A DNA stretch of 64,000 nt, taken from positions 4,338,008 to 4,402,007 of the forward strand of contig NZ_CM001776.1 in assembly GCF_000332275.1 (NCBI RefSeq), in the 5' to 3' direction. The notes beneath the pieces are model-generated. The model ran no database searches, was not told the origin of the DNA, and worked only from the letters and a program-made list of their open reading frames with translations. Position numbers and translations under genes: made by a program. This document shows, one piece after another, positions 8,801-17,373 of this stretch. The DNA comes from Synechococcus sp. PCC 7336 (GTDB lineage Bacteria > Cyanobacteriota > Cyanobacteriia > Thermostichales > PCC-7336). Within the stretch, counting starts at the first letter, position 1. Every line of letters begins with the position of its first letter.

Positions 8801-10468
8801 CAGTAGGCGAGCAGCCTGGGGTTGCGGATCGAGCAGATTGCCCTTCCGACCCAAATACACATCGAGGGACATCACCAGACTTTCCCGCAGGGGGTCGATG
8901 GGGGGGTTCGTGACTTGGGCAAACCGCTGTTTGAAATAGTCGTAGAGGGGGTGCGGACGTTGGGAAAGAATCGCCAGAGGCGCATCGTCACCCATGCAGA
9001 AGATGGGCTCTTTGCCTTTGGCCGCCATCGCTTCGACGATCATCTCCACATCTTCTAGCGAGAAGCCAAAGGCCGTCTGCATTTGCACGAGCTCCCGTTC
9101 GGACAGTTCGGCTGCAGGCGCAAACCCTGCGGACTGCAGTTCGACCCGATACTCTTGCAGCCACTGACCGTAGGGATGCTGCGCCGCCACCTGCTGTTTG
9201 ATGTCCCAATTTTTCAGTACTTGGTTGCTGGAAAGATCCACCGCCAACATCTGACCGGGGCCGAGGCGACCTTTCTCGACAATACTATCTTCAGCAATCT
9301 CGACAACGCCTGCTTCCGACCCCACCAAAATCAGGCCGTCGCAGGTAATCACATAGCGGGCGGGGCGCAGCCCGTTGCGATCGAGCGCAGCCCCGACTGT
9401 CGTCCCATCACTAAACACAATCAGGGCAGGACCGTCCCAAGGCTCTTGTATTCCGCCAAAAAACTCGTAGAAGTCAGCAATTTCGGGATGGCCATTCAGT
9501 TCGGGCTGGTTGCAATAGGCTTCCGGCACCAACACCATCATGGCTTGGGTCGTGGGGTGTCCGGCCCGGACCATCAACTCCAAAGCATTATCCAGCGCCC
9601 CAGAATCGCTAGATCCCTCAGCCACAATGGGCTTGATTTCCTCGACAATCCCCTCTAGCTGTGGAGCGCTCAGGCTGCTTTCGCGAGCCGCCAACCAGTT
9701 CGCATTGCCCAAAAAGGTATTAATTTCACCGTTGTGGGCTAAGTAGCGCATGGGCTGAGCCAGCGGCCAGCGGGGGTAAGTATTGGTGCTGAAGCGGCGG
9801 TGGAAGGTGGCAAAGGGACTGATGAATAGGGGGTTCTGCAGGTCGAGATAGAACTGGCCCAACACAGCCGATCGCACCATGCCTTTATAAACAATGGTGC
9901 GGCTGGATAGAGACGCGGCGTAAAAAGCTTCGGGACCGAACTGGCTTGCCACCTGCTTTGTCAGTTGACGGCGCAATACATACAGCGAGCGCTCCAAGCG
10001 ATCGCCAGTCAAATCGGGGTGAGAGAGGACGAGCTGAGCGATAAACGGCTGATTGGCCTTGGCAACAGCCCCCAGCACATCGGGGCGAGTGGGAACATCC
10101 CGCCAGCCAATCTTGTTAAAATCACTCTGCTCTACAGACTCGTCAATACGGGCGCAGACTCGAGCCCGCTGGCTCTCATCTCGGGGCAGAAAGAACATGC
10201 CCACTGCGGTACGTTCTGGGGCAGGCAAATCGATCTTGTCAATCGCAGCCCATTCTCGAAATAGGTTCCAAGGGATGGCCGTCAAAATACCAGCGCCATC
10301 TCCGCTATCGCTGTCACTGCCGCAGCCACCCCGGTGTTCCATGCAGGTCAGTGCTTTGAGCGTTTGCTGGATTAGCAAATTCGTTGCCCGCCCCAATCGA
10401 TCTGCCAAAAAACCAACACCGCAAGCATCTCGTTCTTCCGTAAGCCAGCGCAGTGGGGATTCATTCAT
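5885..10468 (-). CDS. glsF: Ferredoxin-dependent glutamate synthase (Fd-GOGAT)
   Basis: Converts 2-oxoglutarate and glutamine to two glutamates with electrons from reduced ferredoxin; it is the second half of the GS-GOGAT ammonium assimilation cycle. The 1527 residues match cyanobacterial and plastid Fd-GOGAT. A short propeptide precedes Cys16 (DACGVGF), the expected N-terminal nucleophile of the class II glutaminase domain after maturation. The central and FMN synthase domains follow, with the [3Fe-4S] ligands Cys1142, Cys1148 and Cys1153 in CIMARVCHTNNC. The C-terminal beta-helix carries repeated Gly motifs (GGEIAIRPP, GATGGILLASGRAGERF). A petF ferredoxin gene lies 412 bp upstream on the same strand, a natural electron donor. 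No NADPH small subunit is present, as expected for the Fd type. Confidence 0.97.
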   Translation of the reverse strand: MNESPLRWLTEERDACGVGFLADRLGRATNLLIQQTLKALTCMEHRGGCGSDSDSGDGAGILTAIPWNLFREWAAIDKIDLPAPERTAVGMFFLPRDESQRARVCARIDESVEQSDFNKIGWRDVPTRPDVLGAVAKANQPFIAQLVLSHPDLTGDRLERSLYVLRRQLTKQVASQFGPEAFYAASLSSRTIVYKGMVRSAVLGQFYLDLQNPLFISPFATFHRRFSTNTYPRWPLAQPMRYLAHNGEINTFLGNANWLAARESSLSAPQLEGIVEEIKPIVAEGSSDSGALDNALELMVRAGHPTTQAMMVLVPEAYCNQPELNGHPEIADFYEFFGGIQEPWDGPALIVFSDGTTVGAALDRNGLRPARYVITCDGLILVGSEAGVVEIAEDSIVEKGRLGPGQMLAVDLSSNQVLKNWDIKQQVAAQHPYGQWLQEYRVELQSAGFAPAAELSERELVQMQTAFGFSLEDVEMIVEAMAAKGKEPIFCMGDDAPLAILSQRPHPLYDYFKQRFAQVTNPPIDPLRESLVMSLDVYLGRKGNLLDPQPQAARLLHLKSPVINEAELQSLSSRGFATAKLPMVFAIADGPTGLERAVKSLCERAEAAVRAGVEILHLSDRDLDAEHAFIPPLLAVGAIHHHLIRAGLRLQASIVVETAQCWSTHHYACLIGYGASAVCPYLAFETVRQWWGKTKTQTQMSEGKLEPQTLEEVQLQYRAAVDLGLLKILSKMGISLLTSYQGAQIFEAIGLDRKLVDLAFCGTVSRVGGLTLQDLAQEVIDFHQRAFPELRGSKLENYGFIQSRPRGEHHINSPLMAKKLHKALQSGEPDLYEIYRASIAERPPTALRDLLEFDSDRESISIDEVEPVEEIFKRFATGGMSLGALSREAHETLAIAMNRIGGKSNSGEGGEDPSRFIAITDVSADGRSTGFPHLKGLQSGDSVSSAIKQVASGRFGVTPEYLLSARQIEIKVAQGAKPGEGGQLPGHKVSPYIAGLRRSKPGVPLISPPPHHDIYSIEDLAQLIFDLHQINPTAKVSVKLVAEIGIGTVAAGVAKANADIIQISGHDGGTGASPLSSIKHAGGPWELGITEVHRALMDNGLRDRSILRVDGGIRSGWEVVVAAMLGAEEFGFGTVAMIATGCIMARVCHTNNCPVGVTTQQERLRKRFSGVPGDVVTFFTFVAEEVRQILARLGYRSLKQVIGRADLLSARQQVRLSKVNALDLGCLLNLPDTRDDRSWLDREDVHSNGAVLDDELLENPELKVAIERVGTARIYSPIANTDRTVGARIAGQIAKRYGNDNFAAKGGRIHLHFSGSAGQSFGAFTLPGMSLTLEGEANDYVGKGMNGGEIAIRPPVSAHRPPEGNVIIGNTCLYGATGGILLASGRAGERFAVRNSQGTAAIEGAGDHCCEYMTGGRVVVLGKVGRNVGAGMTGGLAYFLDEEGNFPAKVNGEIVRIQRVQTPAAEAELRDLIALHRDRTGSPKAARILENWDEYLPQFWQVIPPSEDNTELTHLPAVAETAAVPQA

Positions 10469-10880
10469 GGTAGTTCGCGGTGTCTAGTGAAAAGTAGAGC
10501 GTTCTAAGAAGTCCTATTCGGCATGGGGGCGAGCAGTTGGGCCGTTGAAGCGCGGCTGACGGTTCCCCATCGAGAAGAAGCTAAGGAAATCTAAAACATT
10601 TAGGCAGTGGATGCTGCTCGATCGAAAAAGGGTGGGTGATTAGCTTAACCTAACGAGTCATAAGAACTCAACTATTTCTTAACGATGTGTTGAAAACAGC
10701 TATGCGCGAGCGTCTTGGCGATCTAGCCAGACGCCATGCTTCCCTAGAAGAGAGGTCTGGGGGCTTCAGCGCGAGTACTCGGTCGAGCAGCGAGGTTCAG
10801 CAGAACTAGCAAAAATGCCCTCTCCCGGGTAGGAAGGGGCATTGAGACAACTGCAGTTAAAAGTTTTGCAATATTGAGAC
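10469..10880. other. petF-glsF intergenic region with leader hairpin
   Basis: This 412-bp gap holds the petF terminator at its petF end and presumably the glsF promoter. A hairpin lies at 10710-10734: GCGTCTTGGC pairs with GCCAGACGC around a GATCTA loop, with one bulged T. It lies about 240 bp upstream of the glsF start and has no T tract, so it is not a simple terminator. I found no perfect NtcA site (GTA-N8-TAC); the nearest is GTA-N8-TAA at 10495-10508. Confidence 0.45.
10811..10843 (-). terminator. Rho-independent terminator of petF
   Basis: On the minus strand, downstream of petF, AATGCCC pairs with GGGCATT. Three further base pairs form after a 2-base mismatch, and the loop is TACCCG. 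A run of five T (CATTTTTGCTAG) follows immediately on the transcript. The element sits about 40-70 bp after the petF stop codon and should separate petF from glsF transcription. Confidence 0.75.
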
Positions 10881-11180
10881 TTAGTACAGAGCTTCTTCTT
10901 GGTGGGTTTCGATTTTGCAGTCGGAGGTAGCGTAAGCGACGCAGGTCAGCACGTAGCCAGCTTCGATTTGGTCGTCGTCTAAGAAGGATTGATCGTCCTG
11001 GTTAATGGTGCCTGATTGCAGCTTGCCAGCACAGGTAGAGCAAGCGCCAGCACGGCAGGAGAAGGGCAGGTCAATGCCTTGCTCTTCAGCGACATCGAGA
11101 ATGTACTCGTCGTCGGGACAATCGATCGTGACATCGATGCCTTCGGCTGCATTAACGAGCTGTACTTTATAGGTCGCCAT
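10881..11180 (-). CDS. petF: Plant-type [2Fe-2S] ferredoxin I
   Basis: A soluble 99-residue electron carrier that takes electrons from photosystem I and passes them to FNR, Fd-GOGAT, nitrite reductase and others. The cluster ligands are Cys42, Cys47, Cys50 and Cys80 in the canonical CRAGACSTC...C arrangement. The chain is strongly acidic and ends in EEALY, as in photosynthetic petF products. GGAG lies 10 nt before the ATG at 11180. It stands directly upstream of glsF but has its own terminator, so it is probably a separate transcription unit. Length and sequence are those of the major photosynthetic ferredoxin rather than a heterocyst or adrenodoxin type. Confidence 0.96.
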   Translation of the reverse strand: MATYKVQLVNAAEGIDVTIDCPDDEYILDVAEEQGIDLPFSCRAGACSTCAGKLQSGTINQDDQSFLDDDQIEAGYVLTCVAYATSDCKIETHQEEALY

Positions 11181-11553
11181 TGATGGCAGTCTCCAGAAAT
11201 TACTCCAACACCCATCCTGCCACTTTTCAGTTAAAGAATTCCTGCGGATTGCGAGCCCCTCGCCCTCGCCACTTCAGACCTCGGGGCTGGCGATAAAACC
11301 GGTTTTCGATTGCTGGAGCGCTCTCTTTGCGCCTAGGAGTTATTGCCTACGGTCCTCAATTCTGTCTGGATGTCTTGCGGGCAAAGGTTTTGCCCGTGCG
11401 ATCGGGGGATGGTGAGAAGCAGGGGGGGAGGGCGATCGCCGCCTGCGATCTCCCGAAAATCAACCTGTTTCAGATTACCCAGCCTTATCACTTCAAGCTT
11501 TGGGATAAGTAGAAAAAATGGTTGGGGAGAGAGGAAATTATCGAGAGAGGGCA
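11181..11553. other. Intergenic region between tldD and petF
   Basis: This 373-bp region lies behind tldD and ahead of petF (both minus strand), so it should contain the petF promoter. A 12-bp perfect palindrome AAAACCGGTTTT is at 11295-11306. I see no coding frame of convincing composition and no RNA gene. Confidence 0.45.
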
Positions 11554-12972
11554 TTAATGAGCGGTCCCGCCCACCGCGACATTGCGGATGCGCAAGCTCG
11601 GACCTCCCACACCCACGGGCAAGCCATTTTGGCCCCCCTTGCCGCAGCCCCCCGATTCATCCCAGATAAAGTCGTCGCCAATCGCCTCGATATCCGCCAG
11701 CGTTTGAAACACGTTGCCCGACAGCGTGACATCCCGGACGGGTTCGGCCAGTTGACCGTTGCGAATCATGCGGGCTTCGCCCGCGCTGAAGGTAAATAGC
11801 TCGCCATTCGTACTGCCTCCCACCCAGTTGGCAGCATAGAGGCCGCGATCGATGCCGCGCCAGAGTTCGGCCACAGGGGTCTGGCCGCGATCGATCCAGG
11901 TGTTGGTCATGCGGACGATGGGGGCGTAGTGATAGTCGAGACAGCGGCTGTTGCCCGTGGGCGTCTCTGCTAAGACTCCGGCAGTTTCGCGCGAATGCAG
12001 GCGTCCGACTAAGCAACCCTCTCGGATCAGCTGAGTGGCGCTGGCAGGGGTGCCTTCGTCGTCGTAAGCGTAGCTACCTCGATGGCCGCTGGGGGCCGCC
12101 CCATCCCAGATTTGCAGGTTATCCGGGCCAAAGCGACGACCTAAGGTCATGACTTCGAGCAGGTCGGGGTTTTCGTAGATAGCATCGGCTTCTGATAAAT
12201 GTCCGAAGGCTTCGTGAACGAACAGACCCGCGAGAATGGGGTCGATGACGACAGTGTAGGTGTCCCCTCGGACGGGGGGGAGAGTTAGGGCGGCGATCGC
12301 CCGATCGGCGGCACCTGCAACCTGTGGTTCCAATCCTTCTAAATCTTCAAACCCTTGGCGCGAGCCAGTGGTTTCCCGACCCGTTTGGACGATATCCCCC
12401 TGTCGGGCGGTGGCGAAAAACCGCATTTCCAGATCGGTCCAGGTCTGTTCGATACGGCTGCCTTCGGAGGTGGCGATCCACACCTGCTGGGTGCTGTCGC
12501 TGTAGCGCACTCCGGTGGAGGCGATCGCCTCTCCCCCTTGTTGCAGCAGGCGGTTGTAGCGATCGCATAACTGTTTTTTGCGAACTAGGGGGACGTGGCG
12601 GGGATCGGTGCCACTCAAGTGGAGGGGAAGGGTAGTTTTGTGGATGGGGATGGGCGCTAATTGAGAAGTCTCGTCTCCTACCCAGCGGGCGGCAGAAATG
12701 GCAGTATCGATCTGGCGATCGAGATCGTCGAGGTCATTGAAGCTGGCAAAGCCCCATCCCCCTTTGTGGCAGGCACGGACGTGACCGCCGACGACAAGGG
12801 TTTCGCACAAGGTTTCGAGGCGATCGTCTTTGATGGCAATATCGGTGCTGTCGGCACTTTCGAGCCGGATGAGTAAGAAGTCAACGCGATCGCGATGGCG
12901 GTTGACCCGATCGTCGAGTCGATTGAGCCCGTCGAGATAAGTGGTAAGGGATCTCATGGATTTAAGGGGCAA
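11554..12972 (-). CDS. tldD: TldD/PmbA family metalloprotease subunit (TldD)
   Basis: TldD and its partner TldE (PmbA) form a cytosolic zinc protease that trims unfolded or modified peptides. The 472 residues carry the HEAFGHLSEAD signature, whose HExxxH supplies zinc ligands. The Cys-containing SGGCGKGGQ near the C-terminus supplies a further ligand, as known for TldD. GSYAYDDEGTPA and GRLHSRETA are further family blocks. The start is ambiguous between 12972 and an internal ATG at 12957 (MRSLTTY); neither has a strong Shine-Dalgarno sequence. The pmbA partner is not in the window. A small gene runs divergently from 13036, leaving only about 63-78 bp for two promoters. Confidence 0.9.
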   Translation of the reverse strand: MPLKSMRSLTTYLDGLNRLDDRVNRHRDRVDFLLIRLESADSTDIAIKDDRLETLCETLVVGGHVRACHKGGWGFASFNDLDDLDRQIDTAISAARWVGDETSQLAPIPIHKTTLPLHLSGTDPRHVPLVRKKQLCDRYNRLLQQGGEAIASTGVRYSDSTQQVWIATSEGSRIEQTWTDLEMRFFATARQGDIVQTGRETTGSRQGFEDLEGLEPQVAGAADRAIAALTLPPVRGDTYTVVIDPILAGLFVHEAFGHLSEADAIYENPDLLEVMTLGRRFGPDNLQIWDGAAPSGHRGSYAYDDEGTPASATQLIREGCLVGRLHSRETAGVLAETPTGNSRCLDYHYAPIVRMTNTWIDRGQTPVAELWRGIDRGLYAANWVGGSTNGELFTFSAGEARMIRNGQLAEPVRDVTLSGNVFQTLADIEAIGDDFIWDESGGCGKGGQNGLPVGVGGPSLRIRNVAVGGTAH

Positions 12973-13035
12973 TCCTCAGAAGTTTTTCCTACAATAGAAC
13001 CGCTGAGCCTAAAGTTGCAGACAAGTCGAGAATAG

Positions 13036-13347
13036 ATGAGAACCACACCTCGGGTAACAGCCCAGCAGGCGCAGGCAGTAGCCAATCATTTTTTGAGCGA
13101 TCGCCTTCCAGATCGCTTTACTGCCGATCTGGCTCGACAGAGTGATGCAAAGGATGTCTGGCTTGTGCCCGTCATACTGGCTTATCCCTTCATCGGCTCT
13201 CTGGGAAAAGTGGGAGAGATTCTAGTTGGCACTAGTTCGGCAGAGATTGTATCCTATACTTCGACTGAAAAAATGAAGCAAGTAGGACAAAGCATTTACG
13301 AAGCACGGCAGGATAAAGCAGATCTCAAGTGGTGTATTCCGCGTTGA
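13036..13347 (+). CDS. Small conserved hypothetical protein, PepSY-like pattern
   Basis: A 103-residue cytosolic-looking protein without signal peptide or membrane helix. The pattern VWLVPVILAYP...GKVGEILVGTSSAEIVSYTSTEKMKQ (residues about 41-80) recalls small PepSY-like domains, in which a beta-hairpin ends in a phrase like EILVD..TGEV. This is a weak resemblance, not a firm assignment. It starts with ATG just downstream of the divergent tldD start and overlaps the 3' end of argJ, which runs the other way, by 23 bp. Its codon use is like its neighbours and HIP1-like GCGATCGC occurs inside it. No toxin-antitoxin partner is adjacent. Confidence 0.7.
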   Translation: MRTTPRVTAQQAQAVANHFLSDRLPDRFTADLARQSDAKDVWLVPVILAYPFIGSLGKVGEILVGTSSAEIVSYTSTEKMKQVGQSIYEARQDKADLKWCIPR

Positions 13348-14554
13348 TGCGCACGTAGTCGTAACTGAGATCGCAGCCCCAAGCAACACCACTCGCTTCC
13401 CCCCGATGTAAATCGACACCGATCGCCACTGGATCTCCTTTGAGATAGTCGGAAGCCGCAGCGCGATCGAAGGGGAGGGGTTTACCCGCTTGCATCAGTT
13501 GGAACTTGCCCAGAAAGATATCGAGAGCGCGATCGTCAAAAGGCACGCCAGCTCGACCTGCGGCCATCGCAATGCGACCCCAATTGGGATCGTTGCCATA
13601 GGCTGCGGCTTTGACGAGGGGAGAACTGGCGATCGTGCGAGCGATCTGGCGAGCACTGGCGACATCCTCAGCCCCCCGCACGCAGACCTCCAGCAGTTTT
13701 GTGGCTCCTTCGCCATCGCGGGCGATCGCCTTAGCCAAGTGAATGCAAACCGCCTCCAACATGCCTGCCAAACCTTCAGCCTCTGGTGCATCGGCAACAA
13801 TCGGCAGACCTCCAGACTGGCCGTTGGCTAGCGCCAAGACCATATCGTTGGTGCTGGTATCGCAATCCACAGTGATTTGGTTAAAGCTGGCATCCACCGC
13901 CCCCGAGACCATCGTTTGCCAAGTCATGGGGTCTACCGCCGCATCGCAGGTGATAAAGGCCAACATCGTCGCCATATTGGGATGGATCATGCCCGAGCCT
14001 TTGGCCATGCCTCCCATGCGAATGACGCGATCGCCGAGCTGGGCTTCGAGGGCAACCGTCTTGTCGGTTAAGTCGGTGGTCAAAATCGCTTTGGCGGCGG
14101 TCGTTCCGCCGTCCAGATCTGCATCCGAGGCTACTCGGGCGGCTAGCGCTGGAATCGAGTGCTCCAGTTTAGTCAGATCGATCCGCTGGCCAATCACCCC
14201 AGTGGAAGCGGTAAATACCTGCATAGGCTCAACGCCGAGGGCTTGTGCCGCCAACTGGGCCATTTTGGCATTATCGCGATCGCCCTCTGCCCCCGTGCAA
14301 GCATTGGCCTGTCCCGCATTGCAAAGAATGGCCCGCACGGGCTTGCCGGCAGCCAGAATCGCCCGATCGTAGGTAACGCAAGCGGCTTTTACTGCATTTC
14401 GAGTCAAGGTACCGGCAGCGATCGCCTCCACCTCCGACACCACCAAGGCTAAATCCAGCCCCCCCGAAGGCTTCAGTCCGACTGCTGCCCCTGCCGCTCG
14501 AAACCCCCTCGGCGCAGTCACTCCCCCTGGAATCTCCGTCCACGACTGACCCAC
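13325..14554 (-). CDS. argJ: Bifunctional glutamate N-acetyltransferase / amino-acid N-acetyltransferase (ornithine acetyltransferase)
   Basis: Makes N-acetylglutamate and recycles the acetyl group from N-acetylornithine in cyclic arginine synthesis. The proenzyme cleaves itself before a Thr nucleophile; the motif KGSGMIHPNMATML is present, with this Thr at residue 196 from the chosen start. The longest frame begins at 14644, but the extra 30 residues (SVSSKSGNSRSY and so on) are unlike the family. A GTG at 14554, preceded by GGGGGAG at 8 nt spacing, gives VGQSWTEIPGGVTAPRGFRAAG, the normal N-terminus, and the usual length of about 409 residues. Catalytic-region Gly and Asn motifs (NDPNWGRI) are intact. 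The 3' end overlaps the convergent small gene by 23 bp. Confidence 0.93.
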   Translation of the reverse strand: MGQSWTEIPGGVTAPRGFRAAGAAVGLKPSGGLDLALVVSEVEAIAAGTLTRNAVKAACVTYDRAILAAGKPVRAILCNAGQANACTGAEGDRDNAKMAQLAAQALGVEPMQVFTASTGVIGQRIDLTKLEHSIPALAARVASDADLDGGTTAAKAILTTDLTDKTVALEAQLGDRVIRMGGMAKGSGMIHPNMATMLAFITCDAAVDPMTWQTMVSGAVDASFNQITVDCDTSTNDMVLALANGQSGGLPIVADAPEAEGLAGMLEAVCIHLAKAIARDGEGATKLLEVCVRGAEDVASARQIARTIASSPLVKAAAYGNDPNWGRIAMAAGRAGVPFDDRALDIFLGKFQLMQAGKPLPFDRAAASDYLKGDPVAIGVDLHRGEASGVAWGCDLSYDYVRINAEYTT

Positions 14555-14774
14555 AGCCTTTCTCCCCCAACCCCTTGAAATAAAAACATCATAACTGCGG
14601 CTGTTCCCAGACTTCGAGCTTACCGATCGATCCACAGGCCCCACTGGAGGCGGATGCGCGCAATGTGAGTGAATGGAACAGCCGAATCTGACAGCGCGAG
14701 GTTGGCGGGAGGGTTGCAGTCGTACCGTCGCTTGACAGCCAGCGAAATGTTTAAATTGAGGAGCGCTCGGGAGG

Positions 14775-15182
14775 ATGAACTGTTTGCCCTATCTGTTGCT
14801 AGTCATGTTGTTACAGATGGCGAATCTCGGATCGCAGCCGGTACTGGCTCAATCTGTGGAGGAATTGTCTCCCGAAAACTTGCCCTCCCTCTATTGGGCC
14901 TCCCAACGGTTCGGCCAAGGGGTGGTCGAGGAATGGAGGGTTCCGCCTCGCGGGCGACAGGTGCGGGTGCAGGTGTCTGAAGATTGGCAGCGCCTGCCTT
15001 ACCTCGATCGCTATCGGTTGGTTCAAGGGTTGGGGGATGTGGCGGCGCGGGAGGGATATTTGCTGGTTCTGGAAGAGGAAGGCACAATTCGCGCCACCTA
15101 CGGTTGCAGCCGCAGAGGGAATGGGAAAACTTGCCGGATGAACCTCACCCCCAGACTCAACTCTGTCAGAGATATTGAGTGA
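14775..15182 (+). CDS. Small secreted protein of unknown function
   Basis: A 135-residue protein with a clear N-terminal signal peptide (LLLVMLLQMANLG, cleavage likely after VLAQ near residue 26). The mature part is about 109 residues and charged. Two Cys (TYGCS and KTCRM) could form a disulphide. The region from GRQVRVQVSEDWQRLPYLDRYRLV onward has an alternating pattern that could be a small alpha/beta domain. I do not recognise the family. Codon use and reading-frame length support a real gene. It ends 10 bp before the 3' end of the convergent GH57 gene. Confidence 0.7.
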   Translation: MNCLPYLLLVMLLQMANLGSQPVLAQSVEELSPENLPSLYWASQRFGQGVVEEWRVPPRGRQVRVQVSEDWQRLPYLDRYRLVQGLGDVAAREGYLLVLEEEGTIRATYGCSRRGNGKTCRMNLTPRLNSVRDIE

Positions 15183-15192
15183 CCACAGGCAT

Positions 15193-17373
15193 TTAAGGTA
15201 CAACAACGGCGATCGCCGATTGCTCCGGCACGGCTTCTCGAAAAGCACGATCCGCAGCGGCGATCGCGACAAATTCAGCAGTTTGACCGGGGTCGAGGGC
15301 GAGGTCGTGCCAGGGAATGGCTAGCTCCAAACACCGATCTAGCCCCATCTGCACCTTGTGAGCAATGTCGTGCCAACTGGAGTGCTCCCCCGCCTGCTGC
15401 AGTTGCACCCGACGCTCGGGCAGATGCACCCTTAAACCGTGGCGGAAGTGGTAGTTGAGGGGGGGGTGCTCGGGCAGATTGTCTAAGGGGATGGGACTGT
15501 TCAGAGTCGTTTGATTGGGGTAATACCAATACACCTGCAACTGCTCTGGCGGCTGTAAGACCGAGCTGAAATCAAACCGCAGGTAGAGCTGAAAGTGATC
15601 GTAACCGTACCAGAACTGGCGGACGAGGGTGCTGCGGTTCATGGTGCCGCTGGCACCGCTGATTTCCAGCCGTCCGGCACAGTCCCATTCCCGTTCCTCC
15701 GGCTGACCGTTAATGGTGGGATGAACAAAGCCTTCCGGCAGGCGATCGCCCCCTGCGGCATGGTCTTCGAGGGGGAAACTCAAGGCGGTGGGGGCTGGTT
15801 CCCCCAAGGCACGATACAGCGATGCCAGATGCTCCCGAAACAGTTCGTCAAAGTAGGCATCGTGCAGCGAAGAGTGACCGGCCCCAAACCACCAGAACCA
15901 GTCCGAGCCTTCTGCCGCCAGTAAAGCCTCCCAAGCGCGATCGTCGGCGCGGGGGTGATCCTCGATCGTTTCGCGGGCCTGAGCGAGCAACTCCCAGGCC
16001 CGGTTCTTAACCGGATCGCCAATCCAAGTGGTGAAATCTGACTCGATCCAGGAGCCGCTGTGCAATTGCTCCGCAGGTAACGTCTTAGTGGGAGAGAATC
16101 GATCGAGATATTCCGACACCGTGACCAGCTGAATGCGATCGCTGCCACTCAAGCGGGAATAGAGGGTTTCTAAAAACTCAGCGCCATCGCCAGGATAATG
16201 GCTCCAACAATTTTCGCCATCCAGAGCAACGGTCACCAGCCAAGGGCGATCGCCCCCCAAGCGCTCCCGCACCGACTCTAGGTGACCGACAAAATCCGCC
16301 ACAGCCTCGCGAGCTGGCATCGAACTGTAACTAAAGCCAATCAGATCGGATAAGCGGCGATCGCGAAACACAATCGCTAACTCCCCCCAATCCCCCTGCA
16401 GGCGATAGGGCTGATAGAGGCGATCGGCTTCGTATACGTGACCGGCCTCATCCCGATGCCAGTGGGTGCCCAAACTCCAGCCCAACACCCCTTCATCCGA
16501 GGCAATCCACTCAAACCCTTCCGCCCGGATGTAAGGCAGGACAGCAGGGCTGACCGACTGTTCCGAGGGCCACAAGCCGCGCGGGTGGCAGTCGAAGCGC
16601 TCGCGATGAATCTGCTTACTCTTTTGTAAGTGCCGCGAAATATCCTTTTCCCAGCGAAACGGATAGCGGGGCAGGGGCAACCCCGGACGGGCCACCCGAG
16701 CAGCATGTTCGTTGGCCAACAGCGGCAAGATCGGGTGGGTATAGGGGGTGGTGGTCAACTCTAATTGACCGCTGGCCTGCATCTTGGCATGTTGCGGCAC
16801 GATCCGAGCCAGCAGTTCTCGCTGTTTGGTATAGATGCGCTGGCGATCGCCCGCCGTAAATCCCCGCTGCTGCTTCAGCCAGCCCTCAATCTCGGGCTCG
16901 TCGTGGAAGAGCGGATCGAACCAAGCCAGATTGTGCCAAGCCAATAAATCGCTAAAGTCCTGCAGTTCCCAGTGGCGCAAACACCACTCTCTTCCCCGCT
17001 GCTCCCGCTGATGGAACAGTTCTCGATAGCGGTCGTAGGGCTCGATTTCGGTGGGATAGTTGGCGTCGAAGAAGCGATCGACAATAAACTCTCGCTGGGG
17101 ACCGGACAGATGCTCCACCGGCATCAACATCAGTTCTAGATAGGGATCGAACGCCTGCCCGTCTACATAGTCTTGGATTTGCAGCAATAGGGAGGGTACT
17201 AAGTTGACCGTTTGATGCAGTTGAGGATAGCGCTCCATCCGCAACACCATATCTAAATAGTCTTTGGTGCCGTGCAGCCGCACCCACGGCAAACGATATT
17301 TACCGGCCACCGGACTTTTATAAAAGGGCTGATGTTGGTGCCAAATCAAGGCGACGTATAGCGGATGAGTCAT
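15193..17373 (-). CDS. Glycoside hydrolase family 57 protein (alpha-amylase/glucan-acting type)
   Basis: GH57 enzymes cleave or rearrange alpha-glucans with a retaining mechanism in a distorted TIM barrel. The start is set at the ATG at 17373, which gives MTHPLYVALIWHQHQPFYKS; the longer frame adds 35 unlikely residues. From this start, HQHQP is at 12-16 (conserved region 1). Later come GLWPSEQSV, EGFEWIASDEGVLGW and TVALDGENCWSHY, the last matching the conserved block with the acid/base Asp. The C-terminal third (HPTINGQPEEREWDCAGRL onward) looks like the beta-sandwich seen in bacterial GH57 amylase/pullulanase-like proteins. There is no signal peptide, so it is probably cytosolic and acts on glycogen. 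The exact activity is not decided. Confidence 0.88.
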   Translation of the reverse strand: MTHPLYVALIWHQHQPFYKSPVAGKYRLPWVRLHGTKDYLDMVLRMERYPQLHQTVNLVPSLLLQIQDYVDGQAFDPYLELMLMPVEHLSGPQREFIVDRFFDANYPTEIEPYDRYRELFHQREQRGREWCLRHWELQDFSDLLAWHNLAWFDPLFHDEPEIEGWLKQQRGFTAGDRQRIYTKQRELLARIVPQHAKMQASGQLELTTTPYTHPILPLLANEHAARVARPGLPLPRYPFRWEKDISRHLQKSKQIHRERFDCHPRGLWPSEQSVSPAVLPYIRAEGFEWIASDEGVLGWSLGTHWHRDEAGHVYEADRLYQPYRLQGDWGELAIVFRDRRLSDLIGFSYSSMPAREAVADFVGHLESVRERLGGDRPWLVTVALDGENCWSHYPGDGAEFLETLYSRLSGSDRIQLVTVSEYLDRFSPTKTLPAEQLHSGSWIESDFTTWIGDPVKNRAWELLAQARETIEDHPRADDRAWEALLAAEGSDWFWWFGAGHSSLHDAYFDELFREHLASLYRALGEPAPTALSFPLEDHAAGGDRLPEGFVHPTINGQPEEREWDCAGRLEISGASGTMNRSTLVRQFWYGYDHFQLYLRFDFSSVLQPPEQLQVYWYYPNQTTLNSPIPLDNLPEHPPLNYHFRHGLRVHLPERRVQLQQAGEHSSWHDIAHKVQMGLDRCLELAIPWHDLALDPGQTAEFVAIAAADRAFREAVPEQSAIAVVVP

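Noticed and set aside
10495-10508. NtcA-like site GTA-N8-TAA upstream of glsF
   Set aside because: One half-site is wrong and it lies only about 27 bp from the start codon, so it is not convincing.
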